DNA of 64,000 nucleotides, taken from an uncultured Lachnospiraceae bacterium. Its GTDB lineage: Bacteria > Bacillota > Clostridia > Lachnospirales > Lachnospiraceae. The stretch lies in NCBI GenBank assembly GCA_910585625.1, contig CAJUFQ010000014.1, positions 23,669 through 87,668 on the forward strand. The letters are read 5' to 3'. The position numbers were made by a program, and so were the translations under genes. Below are positions 52,580 to 59,783 of the stretch, one piece after another; within the stretch, counting starts at the first letter, position 1; every line of letters begins with the position of its first letter. The notes beneath the pieces were generated by a model that saw only the letters and a program-made list of their open reading frames with translations, was not told the origin of the DNA and ran no database searches.

Positions 52580-53278
52580 ATGTATGATCCATATGCGGTC
52601 CTTGGATTGGCCAGGAACGCCACTGACGAAGAAATAAAAAAAGCGTACCGCTCTCTGAGCCGGAAATACCATCCGGATGCAAATGTCAATAATCCGCACA
52701 AGGAGCAGGCGGAGGAGAAGTTTAAGGAAATCCAGCAGGCTTACCAGCAGATTATGAATGAGAAGGAGCATGGCAGTTCCGGCGGTTATGGAGATTCTGG
52801 TTATGGCCCGCGGGAAGGCAGCGGGACATACTGGGATTTCGGCGATTTTTTCGGCGGATCCAATTATGGGCAGCAACGGCGCAGCCGTGAGCAGGACTCG
52901 GAGAGCGCCTATAAGCGGGCGGCTGAGAATTATATACGCAGCGGCCACTATAGGGAAGCGTTACATGTGCTGGGCAACATTAAGGATCAGGATGCATACT
53001 GGCATTATCTGAACGCTGTTGCCAATTCCGGCGTGGGTAATAATGTCGCTGCCATGGAGTCTGCGAAGCGCGCATTGACGCTTGAGCCGGGGAATCAGCA
53101 GTACCAGCAGCTTTATGCCAGGCTTTCGAACGGCGGGAGTTGGTATTACGATCAGCGCAGGAGCTATGGGAATCCCATAGGGACTGGGGGGAGCCTCTGC
53201 CTGAACCTCTGCCTTGCCAATCTGATGTGCAATCTCTGCGGAGGAGGCGGGCTTTGCTGCAGGGGGCCTTATATATAG
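52580..53278 (+). CDS. J-domain protein with TPR-like and Cys-rich tail
   Basis: A 232-residue DnaJ-like cochaperone. Residues 1-65 form the J domain with the Hsp70-activating HPD at 31-33 (RKYHPDAN). A G/Y/S-rich linker follows (65-110), then a TPR-like helical pair (about 115-175: AAENYIRSGHYREALHVLG). The tail is a short Cys/Gly-rich hydrophobic end (CLNLCLANLMCNLCGGGGLCC). Zinc fingers of true DnaJ are absent. It lies five bases after the DUF5685 gene, so it probably serves DUF5685 or a shared client. Confidence 0.83.
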   Translation: MYDPYAVLGLARNATDEEIKKAYRSLSRKYHPDANVNNPHKEQAEEKFKEIQQAYQQIMNEKEHGSSGGYGDSGYGPREGSGTYWDFGDFFGGSNYGQQRRSREQDSESAYKRAAENYIRSGHYREALHVLGNIKDQDAYWHYLNAVANSGVGNNVAAMESAKRALTLEPGNQQYQQLYARLSNGGSWYYDQRRSYGNPIGTGGSLCLNLCLANLMCNLCGGGGLCCRGPYI

Positions 53279-53350
53279 AAAGCCGCAGATTTCCGGCGGG
53301 TTTGGCAGCATTGTTTTGCCTCAGAAAATCAGACAGAATGGGTGAGCAAA

Positions 53351-53866
53351 ATGGACTATATGGTTTTATATTCCAGTAAGACCGGAAACACCAAGAAGGT
53401 TGCAACTGAGATTTTCAGTGCGCTTCCCGGCATGTCCAAAGACATGCAGAGCGTGGATGAATACAGAGGGAAAGATGCGGACGTCTTTTTCATCGGGTTT
53501 TGGGTGAACAGAGGAACCTGTGAGATGGCCGTCATAGACGCCATGTCGGAGCTGCATGGCAAGAAAATCGCGCTGTTCGGCACTTGCGGCATGGGAAGCG
53601 ATGCGGAATATTACAAGAGCATTGAGCAGAAAGTAAATGTGTGGATACCGGATGACTGTGAATACCTGGGCATGTTCCTCTGCCAGGGGAAGATGCCCAT
53701 GAAAGTGCGGGAGAACTATGAGATAGCCAGGGAGGATCCAAGGCAGGAGTTCTGCCGCAAGAAGCTGCTCCACAATTTTGACGAAGCATTGTTCCATCCC
53801 AACGATGGGGATTTGGCGGACGCCAGGGTTTTTGTGGAACGTGTGCTGAAAGAGATGAAACCTTAA
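53351..53866 (+). CDS. Flavodoxin-like protein
   Basis: A 171-residue FMN-binding flavodoxin-fold protein. The phosphate-binding loop is LYSSKTGNTKKVATEI at the N terminus. GFWVNRGTCEMAV and ALFGTCGMGSDAEYY mark the flavin-binding strands. It resembles the flavodoxin-family group that includes BilS of the bilirubin-reductase locus, but no BilR-like gene is nearby, so I give no symbol. ATG 53351 follows GGGTGAG; GTG 53342 is a possible alternative. A hairpin terminator overlaps its end. Confidence 0.8.
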   Translation: MDYMVLYSSKTGNTKKVATEIFSALPGMSKDMQSVDEYRGKDADVFFIGFWVNRGTCEMAVIDAMSELHGKKIALFGTCGMGSDAEYYKSIEQKVNVWIPDDCEYLGMFLCQGKMPMKVRENYEIAREDPRQEFCRKKLLHNFDEALFHPNDGDLADARVFVERVLKEMKP

Positions 53867-53896
53867 AGCTGAGTAAATCAGGCTTTAGGGTTTTTT
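53861..53896 (+). terminator. Terminator after the flavodoxin gene
   Basis: CCTTAAAGCTGA-GTAAA-TCAGGCTTTAGG with one unpaired base, followed by GTTTTTTAT. The stem includes the stop codon. Confidence 0.8.
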
Positions 53897-53898
53897 AT

Positions 53899-53922
53899 CT
53901 TATAGGAAAAACCTTGTCGCTC
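53899..53922. repeat. Family A repeat, minimal 5' fragment
   Basis: CTTATAGGAAAAACCTTGTCGCTC matches the first 20-odd bases of the family A element at 56565. The rest is absent; the perR promoter begins 12 bases later. Confidence 0.5.
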
Positions 53923-53933
53923 AAAAAATCATG

Positions 53934-53961
53934 TTGACAATATGGGCATTAATGGTAAAAT
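53934..53961 (+). promoter_or_regulatory. perR promoter
   Basis: TTGACA (53934-53939), 16 bases, TAAAAT (53956-53961), immediately followed by the PerR-box palindrome. Confidence 0.75.
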
Positions 53962-53965
53962 AAGA

Positions 53966-53982
53966 ATTAGAATAATTCTAAT
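53966..53982. promoter_or_regulatory. PerR box
   Basis: ATTAGAATAATTCTAAT is a perfect 8-1-8 palindrome. It agrees with the Bacillus PerR consensus TTATAATNATTATAA at all but the two symmetry-related positions. It overlaps the expected transcription start, so PerR probably represses its own operon until peroxide inactivates it. Confidence 0.85.
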
Positions 53983-54004
53983 TTATATTTTTGTTGGGGG
54001 TGCC

Positions 54005-54424
54005 ATGACAAAAAATGCTGAACGTATTTTAGAGATTATCAATGGCTCCGATAAGCATTTATCAGCGGAACAGGTGTATCTGCGCCTGAAAGAGGAGAAC
54101 CAAGGGGTAGTGTTGGCTACCGTGTATAACAATTTAGCTCTTTTGTATAAACAGGGATTGGTCAGGAAGATTAGTGTGGAAGGCTACCCGGATCGTTACG
54201 ACAAGCTGACACGGCATGACCATCTGGTCTGCAGGAGCTGTGGCAAGCTATCGGACATCATGCTGGAGGATCTGACAGAAAATCTTCAGCAGCAGGTGGG
54301 AGTACCCATGCTCTCTTATGATTTAAAAATCAATTATTTATGTGACGAATGTCTGAAAAAGAGCAGCAATAATTGTAGCGGGCAGGAATCGCATTCATGC
54401 GGTTGGAAGGATGAATTATCATGA
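54005..54424 (+). CDS. perR: Fur/PerR family peroxide-responsive repressor
   Basis: A 139-residue Fur-family regulator. The winged helix ends in VLATVYNNLALLYKQGLVRK. Regulatory-metal ligands of the PerR type are present: His18 in DKHLSAEQVY, an Asp in DRYDKLT and His-x-His in RHDHLVC. The structural zinc site is formed by CRSC and CDEC. These fit PerR, whose His oxidation by peroxide releases DNA, better than Fur or Zur. The N terminus is shorter than that of Bacillus PerR. ATG 54005 follows TTGGGGGTGCC. The stop overlaps the chemoreceptor gene in an ATGA. Confidence 0.85.
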   Translation: MTKNAERILEIINGSDKHLSAEQVYLRLKEENQGVVLATVYNNLALLYKQGLVRKISVEGYPDRYDKLTRHDHLVCRSCGKLSDIMLEDLTENLQQQVGVPMLSYDLKINYLCDECLKKSSNNCSGQESHSCGWKDELS

Positions 54425-55866
54425 GAATGAAGAAAAAGGATTCGGGTAATGTCATTGAAGCCATTTCCAGGCTTGTAGATATGGAGTATGAGCCGCGAAA
54501 TGGGGAGCTGAACAATATTCACCGGCGGCTGATGAAGGGACGCAAAGAGTTCGAACGGGCTGCGACAAAGACGATGGATGCAGTTATCAATATGAGCGCC
54601 ATGGATTTGATTCTGGAGGCAAATGTCGCTACCGTGGAGCAGATTAACACGTCGGTCTCATCGGCGGTAGATGTTATCAGTGAGTCGGCGGAGGCAACGG
54701 CGGGGATTGCTTCTGAGGTATCCAGGGCGCATGAGAATTTGACGGCGACGATTATTGAGGTTTCTGACGAATCTGGGAAAATAATGGAAGATATTCGTGG
54801 TTGTGAAGACGAACTTACTACGATTTCGGGACTATCCTCATCTGTAATCGCAACTTCCAGGGAAATGAAGGCAGACATTTATGGGCTGCTCGAAATTATC
54901 CGGCACATGAATGAGGCCATTGAGGCAATTAATTCTATTTCTGCCCAGACGAACCTCCTGGCGTTGAATGCGTCTATAGAGGCAGCCCGCGCAGGGGATG
55001 CCGGCAGGGGATTTGCAGTCGTCGCGGAGGAAATCCGTAATCTTGCGGATGAGACGAAGAAGCTGACGGGGGACATGGGGGTTTTTGTAAGCAATATCCG
55101 GGAGGCCTCTAAGAAAAGTTCTGACAGTGTAGACACGACGGTAGCAGGGCTGGAACATATCAACGAAAATATTCAGAATGTATGGAAGCTTACTGGGGCT
55201 AACCGCAGCGGCATAGACCATATTGCGGATTCTGTCTCTTCTCTGGCAGCGGTCAGCGAGGAAATCAGCAGCTCCATGAACGAGTTGGACAATCAGATGC
55301 AGCATGTGAGCGGGGAATGCCAGAACCTGAAAGAAAACGCAGCATCGTTGGCGGTTTCCAGCAAATCGATAGCAGAGCTTGTGGAACCGTCTAAAATAAT
55401 TGAGGAGCATTTGGAAGAGTCTGCGCAGATTATGGGTGATATGGCGCAGGATGCATTCTATATGCTGGATAACCAGATTGTGGAAAATTGCCTGCACAGC
55501 GCAATAGAGGCGCATAGGAATTGGCTGGATACCTTAAATGAAATCGCGCAGACCGGAGAACTAAGGGTATTGCAGACGGACTGCACGAAGTGTGGCCTGG
55601 GCCGTTTCTACTATGCGTTTAAGCCTTCGCATCCACAGATAAAAGGTATTTGGTCAGGGATTGAGAGCAAGCACAAAGCGTTCCATTCCTATGGGACAGA
55701 AATGATTTCTGCGGTACGTTCTGGAGGCACAGGTGACTTGCAAAAGGTTTTTGAGAAAGCGAAAGCCTGCTCAGAAGATTTGATTTCTGATTTCCAAGAG
55801 GTAATAAAGCTGATTGAAGCGTTATCCAAAGATAACATCCGTGTGTTTGAATGCGGAGAACTATAG
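54421..55866 (+). CDS. Soluble chemoreceptor with CZB zinc domain
   Basis: A 481-residue cytosolic methyl-accepting protein. The signalling tip is canonical (AQTNLLALNASIEAARAGDA, about 178-197), with long methylation helices on both sides and no membrane helix. The C-terminal CZB domain has the full zinc pattern: His365, Cys391 (KCGLGRFYY), His418 and His422. In known CZB proteins the Cys-zinc pair reacts with hypochlorous acid or reports zinc. Its coupling to perR (ATGA) and to rubrerythrin indicates an oxidant sensor. Whether this organism has flagella or other CheA-linked outputs cannot be seen here. Confidence 0.88.
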   Translation: MRMKKKDSGNVIEAISRLVDMEYEPRNGELNNIHRRLMKGRKEFERAATKTMDAVINMSAMDLILEANVATVEQINTSVSSAVDVISESAEATAGIASEVSRAHENLTATIIEVSDESGKIMEDIRGCEDELTTISGLSSSVIATSREMKADIYGLLEIIRHMNEAIEAINSISAQTNLLALNASIEAARAGDAGRGFAVVAEEIRNLADETKKLTGDMGVFVSNIREASKKSSDSVDTTVAGLEHINENIQNVWKLTGANRSGIDHIADSVSSLAAVSEEISSSMNELDNQMQHVSGECQNLKENAASLAVSSKSIAELVEPSKIIEEHLEESAQIMGDMAQDAFYMLDNQIVENCLHSAIEAHRNWLDTLNEIAQTGELRVLQTDCTKCGLGRFYYAFKPSHPQIKGIWSGIESKHKAFHSYGTEMISAVRSGGTGDLQKVFEKAKACSEDLISDFQEVIKLIEALSKDNIRVFECGEL

Positions 55867-55934
55867 ATATGCAGGAGACGTTTAAACCGTGTGTTTCTGG
55901 ATAAAAAATATAAAAGATTATGGAGGAAACAGGA

Positions 55935-56486
55935 ATGGAAAAGAACAGTCGTAATTTATATGCGGGAACGCAGACGGAGAAGAACCTTCAGGCGGCATTT
56001 GCCGGTGAGTCCCAGGCGCGGAATAAATATACTTATTTCGCTTCCGTTGCGAAGAAGGAGGGCCTGGAGCAGATTTCGTCCTTGTTCCTGAAAACGGCGG
56101 ACAATGAAAAAGAACATGCCAAAATGTGGTTTAAGGAACTGCAAGGCATCGGAAACACGGCAGAGAACCTCAGCGCGGCGGCAGACGGTGAAAATTATGA
56201 GTGGACAGATATGTATGAAGAGTTTGCGAAGACCGCAGAAGAGGAAGGGTTTGCAGAGCTGGCGGCAAAATTCCGTATGGTCGGGGCGATTGAGAAGCAT
56301 CACGAGGAGCGTTACCGTGCCCTTCTTAAAAATGTGGAGACAGCCGCCGTATTTGAGAAGAGTGAAGTCAAAGTGTGGGAGTGCCGTAACTGTGGGCATA
56401 TTGTCGTAGGGATGAAGGCTCCTGAGATTTGTCCGGTATGTAACCACCCGCAAAGCTATTTTGAAATCTGCGAGAAAAATTATTGA
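55935..56486 (+). CDS. rbr: Rubrerythrin
   Basis: A 183-residue peroxide-reducing protein. The N-terminal ferritin-like four-helix bundle carries Glu/His di-iron ligands (FAGESQARNKY, then DNEKEHAKMW, later EEEGFAELAAKF and EKHHEERY). The C-terminal rubredoxin domain binds iron by two CxxC pairs (ECRNCGHIV and ICPVCNHP). It is last in the perR-chemoreceptor-rbr unit, a fitting PerR-controlled peroxidase in an anaerobe. ATG 55935 is preceded by GGAGGAAACAGGA. Confidence 0.93.
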   Translation: MEKNSRNLYAGTQTEKNLQAAFAGESQARNKYTYFASVAKKEGLEQISSLFLKTADNEKEHAKMWFKELQGIGNTAENLSAAADGENYEWTDMYEEFAKTAEEEGFAELAAKFRMVGAIEKHHEERYRALLKNVETAAVFEKSEVKVWECRNCGHIVVGMKAPEICPVCNHPQSYFEICEKNY

Positions 56487-56521
56487 GTCCTTTTCGGTAT
56501 CATAGAGAGTGTGGAATCAGA

Positions 56522-56563
56522 AAACATCAGTACGTGGAATATTTTCCGGTACTGATGTTTTTT
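56522..56563 (+). terminator. Terminator of the perR operon
   Basis: AAACATCAGTAC (56522-56533) and GTACTGATGTTT (56549-56560) form a perfect 12-bp stem followed by TTTTTC. Confidence 0.9.
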
Positions 56564-56564
56564 T

Positions 56565-56748
56565 CTTATAGGAAAGGCCTTGTGACGCTAAAGCGTGAAA
56601 GTATCTTTCCTATAAGAAAAAAACAATTATGCGCACTCGCGCAAGAGGAAATACGTCGCTAATGCGACAGCGCTCGGCGCAGCAAAGAGTGCAATCCCCT
56701 CAATCTTGAGGGGATAGGGGAGTGGAAGTGGGCTTGCCCACTTTGTTC
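56565..56748. repeat. Multi-hairpin intergenic repeat, family A (copy 2)
   Basis: Perfect 12-bp arms CTTATAGGAAAG (56565-56576) and CTTTCCTATAAG (56605-56616) enclose ACGCTAAAGCGT. Then follow the conserved TATGCGCACTCGCGCAAGAG, GTCGC-TAAT-GCGAC, GCGC-TCG-GCGC, ATCCCCTCA-ATCT-TGAGGGGAT and AGTGGGC-TT-GCCCACT. The last two stems differ from copy 1 in sequence but not in pairing. It starts right after the perR-operon terminator. Confidence 0.8.
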
Positions 56749-56749
56749 T

Positions 56750-56824
56750 TTTATAGGAAAGGCCTTGTGACGCTAAAGCGTGAACGGGTAAATATATTCG
56801 TGCGGCAGTTCCATTTTGGTACTA
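56750..56824. repeat. Chimeric repeat: family A head joined to family B tail
   Basis: TTATAGGAAAGGCC and TTGTGACGCTAAAGCGTGAA repeat the head of the element just upstream. They are followed by GGGTAAATATATTCGTGC and CATTTTGGTACTA, the tail seen at 41629-41666. The remainder of the 476-base gap up to padR is A/T-rich promoter DNA. Confidence 0.65.
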
Positions 56825-56863
56825 TGAAACTAAATAATTGGGAAACATATATGTTCATAACTG

Positions 56864-56892
56864 TTGACAAATAATATTATATGGTATATAGT
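56864..56892 (+). promoter_or_regulatory. padR operon promoter
   Basis: TTGACA (56864-56869), 17 bases, TATAGT (56887-56892). The surrounding A/T-rich dyads (ATAATATTAT at 56871-56880 and ATAATATTA near 56922-56931) could bind PadR. Confidence 0.7.
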
Positions 56893-56962
56893 ATTAAACA
56901 TAAAATAGTAATATAAATAATATAATATTATGAGAACAGCAGCAAAGAAAAGGAGTGATGGG

Positions 56963-57286
56963 ATGGTATTTAATACAGGTGCAGCTCTTTTGGACGCCAT
57001 TGTTCTTGCCGTTGTGAGCAAAGAAAAAGAGGGCACATATGGTTACAAGATTACCCAGGATGTCCGGCAGGCGATTGAGGTATCTGAATCCACGCTGTAT
57101 CCGGTGCTGCGAAGGCTGCTGAAAGACGGCTGCCTGGAAGTCTATGATATGGAATGCGGGGGAAGGAACCGTAGGTATTATAAAATCACAGACAGAGGCG
57201 GGGCGCAGCTGGATTTGTATCGGACGGAATGGGGAACTTATTCTTCTAAAATTACAATGTTATTTTCGGGAGGAGAGCTGGCATGA
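56963..57286 (+). CDS. PadR family transcriptional regulator
   Basis: A 107-residue winged-helix regulator: LDAIVLAVVSKEKEGTYGYK is the N-terminal helix region, SESTLYPVLRRLLKDG is the recognition segment, and GGRNRRYYKITDRGGAQL is the wing. It is the short PadR-s2 form. ATG 56963 is preceded by AAAGGAG at a good distance; ATG 56930 upstream is too close to the promoter. It overlaps the DUF1700 gene in an ATGA, and such PadR-DUF1700-DUF4097 operons are typical autoregulated envelope-stress units. Confidence 0.88.
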   Translation: MVFNTGAALLDAIVLAVVSKEKEGTYGYKITQDVRQAIEVSESTLYPVLRRLLKDGCLEVYDMECGGRNRRYYKITDRGGAQLDLYRTEWGTYSSKITMLFSGGELA

Positions 57287-58104
57287 GAAAAGACGAATTC
57301 ATGAGGCAGTTAGAAACGCTGCTGGCAGACATATCAGAGGAAGAGAGGCGGGAGGCCTTATCTTACTACTGGAGTTATTTTGAGGATGCAGGGGAGGAGA
57401 ATGAAGAGCGCATCTTAAGGGAGCTGGAGTCCCCTGACAAGGTGGCGGCGACGATTAAGGCGGATTTGCGTATGGAACAGGGGAAGGAGGACGGCGCATA
57501 TGCGGACAATGGAGCGTATGCGGAAGGCGGTTCTTACACGGAACATGGCTACGAAGACAGCCGTTTCCAGGACAGCAGGCAGGAGATGGAAGTAAATGCC
57601 AGCCCAGCCGGAAACCGAGAGTGGAACCAGGAAGGAAGGGGAGCAGCCGGAAACCAGGGCTGGAACCAGGAAAGAGGGGGAGCAGCCGGAAGCCAGGGCT
57701 GGAACCGGGAACGCAGCAGATCGAAATCAGATGAAAACAGTACATTGAAAATTATATTGTTAACAGTGATTGCAGTGCTGACCAGCCCTATCTGGATGAG
57801 CGTTTTAGGCAGCATCATAGGTCTGATTGTCGGCGCCATAGGGTTGGTGATTGGGTTCATCGGGGTGGCTGTCGGACTTTATGTGACTGGAGGCGTGTTG
57901 TTTGGCATCGGAATCGGTCAATTTGTTGTGGGAAGCATTGGGGCCGGATTTGGGTTCCTGGGCGCGGCAATGTTGGTCTGGGTTGTGGCAGTCCTTATGA
58001 CAGTTCTGTGCGTATGGATTTGCGGAAAAGGCGTTCCACTGCTTTGCAACGGAGTCAGATGTTTGTGGAAAAAGATTTTTCCGGGAAAGGAGCGTACAGT
58101 ATGA
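57283..58104 (+). CDS. DUF1700 membrane protein
   Basis: A 273-residue protein. The N-terminal soluble segment (1-65: MRKDEFMRQLETLLADISEEE, then ALSYYWSYFEDAGEENEERI) is the DUF1700/HAAS-like domain that often pairs with PadR regulators. A long polar linker contains three 13-residue repeats (about 107-146, GNQGWNQERGGAA-like) encoded by 39-bp tandem units. The C terminus has about three membrane helices (160-265) rich in Gly and Val. It overlaps padR upstream and the DUF4097 gene downstream, both through ATGA. Confidence 0.82.
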   Translation: MRKDEFMRQLETLLADISEEERREALSYYWSYFEDAGEENEERILRELESPDKVAATIKADLRMEQGKEDGAYADNGAYAEGGSYTEHGYEDSRFQDSRQEMEVNASPAGNREWNQEGRGAAGNQGWNQERGGAAGSQGWNRERSRSKSDENSTLKIILLTVIAVLTSPIWMSVLGSIIGLIVGAIGLVIGFIGVAVGLYVTGGVLFGIGIGQFVVGSIGAGFGFLGAAMLVWVVAVLMTVLCVWICGKGVPLLCNGVRCLWKKIFPGKERTV

Positions 58105-59081
58105 AGAACTTTACAAAAATTGCGTTGATTCTGTCATTGGCGCTGGTGATTTTAGGCAGCTTGTGCTGCGCGGTGAGCATCGGTATCGGCTTTAATTTTA
58201 ATGATTTCTGGTCAGATGTGGAGGATGGGGCATATGGTTTCGGCCCGCTTGGGGACGTCAGGGAAGCAATATGGAACAACAGATTTAACTGGAAGGATGA
58301 TGGGGAAGGCTGGAGCAGTGCTTCCACAGAAGATTTCACATTTGAGTGGCAAGGGGAAGATGCGGAAAATACAGTTGATAAGCTGGATTTAAAAGTTTAT
58401 TATGGTACTGTAAAGATTGTCAGGAATGAAGAGGATTCAGACACTATCCAGGTAACCGTGGAGTACCGTAAGAAAAACCACAGGCGTAAGGTGGAGGCAT
58501 ACAAGGACGGAACCACGCTGAGAATCCTAGAGACGGGCAGCAAACGCAGCTGGAATAATGACAGCACCAGGATTACAATCCGCCTCCCGCAGGAGATGGA
58601 AAACCAAGATAAGGCTTTGCAGGAAATCTTCTTGCAGCAGGATGCAGGAGATATATACGTGGATATGCTGCCGGTGGCAAACAAGATCGGTTTTACCGTA
58701 AATGCAGGGGAATGCGTGGTGTACTCAAAGCTGCGGGCGCTGGAAGAATACAAAGCGGATGTGGACGTTGGGCATATCGATCTGGAGGAGGTTGAGGCGC
58801 CGTTAGTCACGCTGAATTCCAATGTCGGGCAGATTGATGCGGAAGAGATTACGGCCGAAGACATTTTTATTGACTGCGGGATAGGCGCGATAGACGCAGT
58901 GGTTTCCGGGCGGGAGCAGGATTATAATTATGAGATTAGCTGCGGGGTAGGGGAAGTTTCCGTTGGCGATAGCGATTATTCGAGCCTTGGATCGAGGAAA
59001 AATTTAGACAATTCTGCAGATAAATCAATCCAGATTGAGTGTGGGGTAGGAGAGGTAGATCTTTCCTTTGAAAAGGACTGA
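58101..59081 (+). CDS. DUF4097 family surface/adhesin-like protein
   Basis: A 326-residue protein anchored by one N-terminal helix (about 8-30, IALILSLALVILGSLCCAVS). An extracytoplasmic right-handed beta-helix of the DUF4097 type follows, with repeated short strands such as KLDLKVYYGTVKIV, ADVDVGHIDLEEV, LNSNVGQIDAEEI and CGVGEVSVGDSD. Members of PadR/DUF1700/DUF4097 operons are thought to sense or buffer envelope state; the biochemical role is unknown. It is translationally coupled to the DUF1700 gene and followed 21 bases later by a response regulator. Confidence 0.8.
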   Translation: MKNFTKIALILSLALVILGSLCCAVSIGIGFNFNDFWSDVEDGAYGFGPLGDVREAIWNNRFNWKDDGEGWSSASTEDFTFEWQGEDAENTVDKLDLKVYYGTVKIVRNEEDSDTIQVTVEYRKKNHRRKVEAYKDGTTLRILETGSKRSWNNDSTRITIRLPQEMENQDKALQEIFLQQDAGDIYVDMLPVANKIGFTVNAGECVVYSKLRALEEYKADVDVGHIDLEEVEAPLVTLNSNVGQIDAEEITAEDIFIDCGIGAIDAVVSGREQDYNYEISCGVGEVSVGDSDYSSLGSRKNLDNSADKSIQIECGVGEVDLSFEKD

Positions 59082-59102
59082 CAGAAAGAAGGAGGGCAGG
59101 CG

Positions 59103-59783
59103 ATGGATTACGACTGTCTGGTGATTGATGACGAGAAGCTTCTTGCAGACAGCACGGCGGAGTATTTTAACCTGTTTGGCGTGAAAACAGCAGTTGCATA
59201 TAATGCAGCAGAGTGCCGGGAGTTCTTTCGGGAACATACGGCGCAGCTGCTGCTGCTCGATATCAACCTTGGCGACGGCAGCGGATTTGATTTGTGCCGG
59301 GAGCTTCGCGAGAAGACGGAGGTTCCTATCTTGTTCATTTCCGCGCGGTCAAGCGATGATGACATGATGATTGCCCTGAACATCGGCGGGGACGACTATA
59401 TACAAAAGCCTTATTCGCTCGGCGTCTTGCTGGCAAAAGTGAAAGTGGTGCTGAAACGTTATGGGCAGAAGGCAGAGCGGGGATACTCGGACGGCAGGCT
59501 GAACGTTGATTTCGACGCCAATGAGGTGTCGGTCTGCGGGAACCCGGTCAAATTGACGTCTCTGGAGTTTAAGCTGCTGTCATACCTGATTCGGAATAAG
59601 AACAGGGCAGTTCCCAAACAGGAGCTTTTCGAGAAAATCTGGGAGGATAAATTTACCGGGGACGGGACGCTGAATGTCCACATCCGTAAAATTCGGGAGG
59701 CGATTGAGCGGGAGCCGGGCAAACCGGAGTATATCCTTACGGTCTGGGGCAGCGGCTATAAATTCAGCGGGGGTAAGGCATGA
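59103..59783 (+). CDS. OmpR-type response regulator
   Basis: A 226-residue response regulator: receiver (1-118) with VIDDEKLLAD, phospho-acceptor in LLLDINLGDGSG and Lys in IQKPYSLGVLLAKV; winged-helix domain (130-226) with LTSLEFKLLSYLI and LNVHIRKIREAIE. GAAGGAGGGCAGGCG precedes ATG 59103. It overlaps its kinase gene in an ATGA, and with the following ABC genes forms a sensor-transporter unit. Confidence 0.9.
   Translation: MDYDCLVIDDEKLLADSTAEYFNLFGVKTAVAYNAAECREFFREHTAQLLLLDINLGDGSGFDLCRELREKTEVPILFISARSSDDDMMIALNIGGDDYIQKPYSLGVLLAKVKVVLKRYGQKAERGYSDGRLNVDFDANEVSVCGNPVKLTSLEFKLLSYLIRNKNRAVPKQELFEKIWEDKFTGDGTLNVHIRKIREAIEREPGKPEYILTVWGSGYKFSGGKA

Noticed and set aside
53351..53866. Assignment as bilS (bilirubin reductase partner)
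   Set aside because: Only general flavodoxin similarity can be seen and no bilR-like reductase is adjacent, so the symbol was withheld.
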